Shown here: piece by piece, positions 5,437 to 5,556 of the stretch
How positions within the stretch are numbered: position 1 is the stretch's first letter
How the letters are laid out: each line of letters begins with the position of its first letter
Origin: Pseudomonadota bacterium
Lineage (GTDB): Bacteria; Pseudomonadota; Gammaproteobacteria; Steroidobacterales; Woeseiaceae
Direction of reading: 5' to 3'
Assembly (NCBI GenBank): GCA_022360335.1
Contig: JAKSCZ010000259.1
Coordinates: 1-5,556 of the forward strand
Length of the DNA stretch: 5,556 nucleotides
Notes under the pieces: model-generated
Told to the model about the DNA's origin: nothing
Databases searched by the model: none
What the model saw: the letters and a program-made list of their open reading frames with translations, nothing else
Translations under genes and position numbers: made by a program

Positions 5437-5556
5437 TCAGCCCCACCCGATCTCGTCGAGATGATCGTCGTCGAAGCCGAAATAATGCGCGATCTCGTGG
5501 ATGACGGTCTTGCCGATCTCCGCGCGCAGCGCGTGCGGCGACAGCCCGAGCTCGAG
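5437..5556 (-). CDS. Zincin-like metallopeptidase family protein (C-terminal end only)
   Basis: Only the last 39 residues are in the window and the 5' part lies beyond the right edge. The fragment contains KTVIHEIAHYFGFDDDHL, a zinc-binding HExxHxxGxxD motif, and ends HLDEIGWG before TGA. This is the C-terminal signature of the small bacterial zincin-like family (Zincin_1, typically about 110-140 residues). In such proteins the two His and the Asp bind zinc and the Glu is the catalytic base. Its substrate is not known to me. It is followed by 64 bp and then the promoter of the cytochrome operon, so it is probably a separate transcription unit. No terminator with a T-run is visible after its stop. 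Confidence 0.85.
   Translation of the reverse strand, partial: LELGLSPHALRAEIGKTVIHEIAHYFGFDDDHLDEIGWG

Overview
The window is GC-rich (about 65-70% in coding stretches counted by hand) and every gene I can support lies on the minus strand, so transcription runs from high to low coordinates. Gene content (cytochrome c', a diheme cytochrome c, a small HIG1-type membrane protein, a two-subunit 2-oxoacid:ferredoxin oxidoreductase and a zincin-like peptidase) suggests a respiring proteobacterium, most likely a high-GC gammaproteobacterium. The rank below phylum is inference.

Layout in transcription order. (1) 5556-5437: C-terminal 39 residues of a zincin-like metallopeptidase with an HExxHxxGxxD motif. 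(2) 5372-5344: a good sigma-70-type promoter. It drives a cytochrome pair: a cytochrome c' (5260-4817) and, 8 bp later, a diheme cytochrome c (4808-3921). The first heme domain of the diheme protein appears to lack the usual axial methionine. (3) 3765-3571: a 64-residue twin-transmembrane HIG1-domain protein with its own strong Shine-Dalgarno site. A GC-rich hairpin follows it. (4) 3570-3382: an AT-richer intergenic region with a possible promoter, a dyad and two mutually exclusive 5'-UTR hairpins. (5) 3381-320: korA and korB, overlapping by one base. (6) 307-1: the start of an unrecognised gene only 12 bp behind korB and probably in the same operon.

The most unusual point is the N-terminus of korA. 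The ordinary gamma-alpha fused KorA chain begins around codon 67-86 of the open frame. It is preceded, in frame and with a good ribosome binding site, by about 66 residues that look like the N-terminal DUF6538 segment of phage or island tyrosine integrases. No integrase catalytic domain is visible. The added segment has lower GC and contains AGA and ATA codons. The simplest reading is that a mobile-element deletion joined an integrase 5' end, perhaps with its promoter, to korAB. This makes either a chimeric protein or an integrase scar used as a leader.

Functionally, the cytochrome pair belongs to periplasmic electron transfer and possibly NO handling. The HIG1 protein probably sits in the inner membrane near respiratory complexes. 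KorAB is a cytoplasmic thiamine diphosphate and [4Fe-4S] enzyme that links 2-oxoglutarate (or another 2-oxoacid) to low-potential electron carriers.
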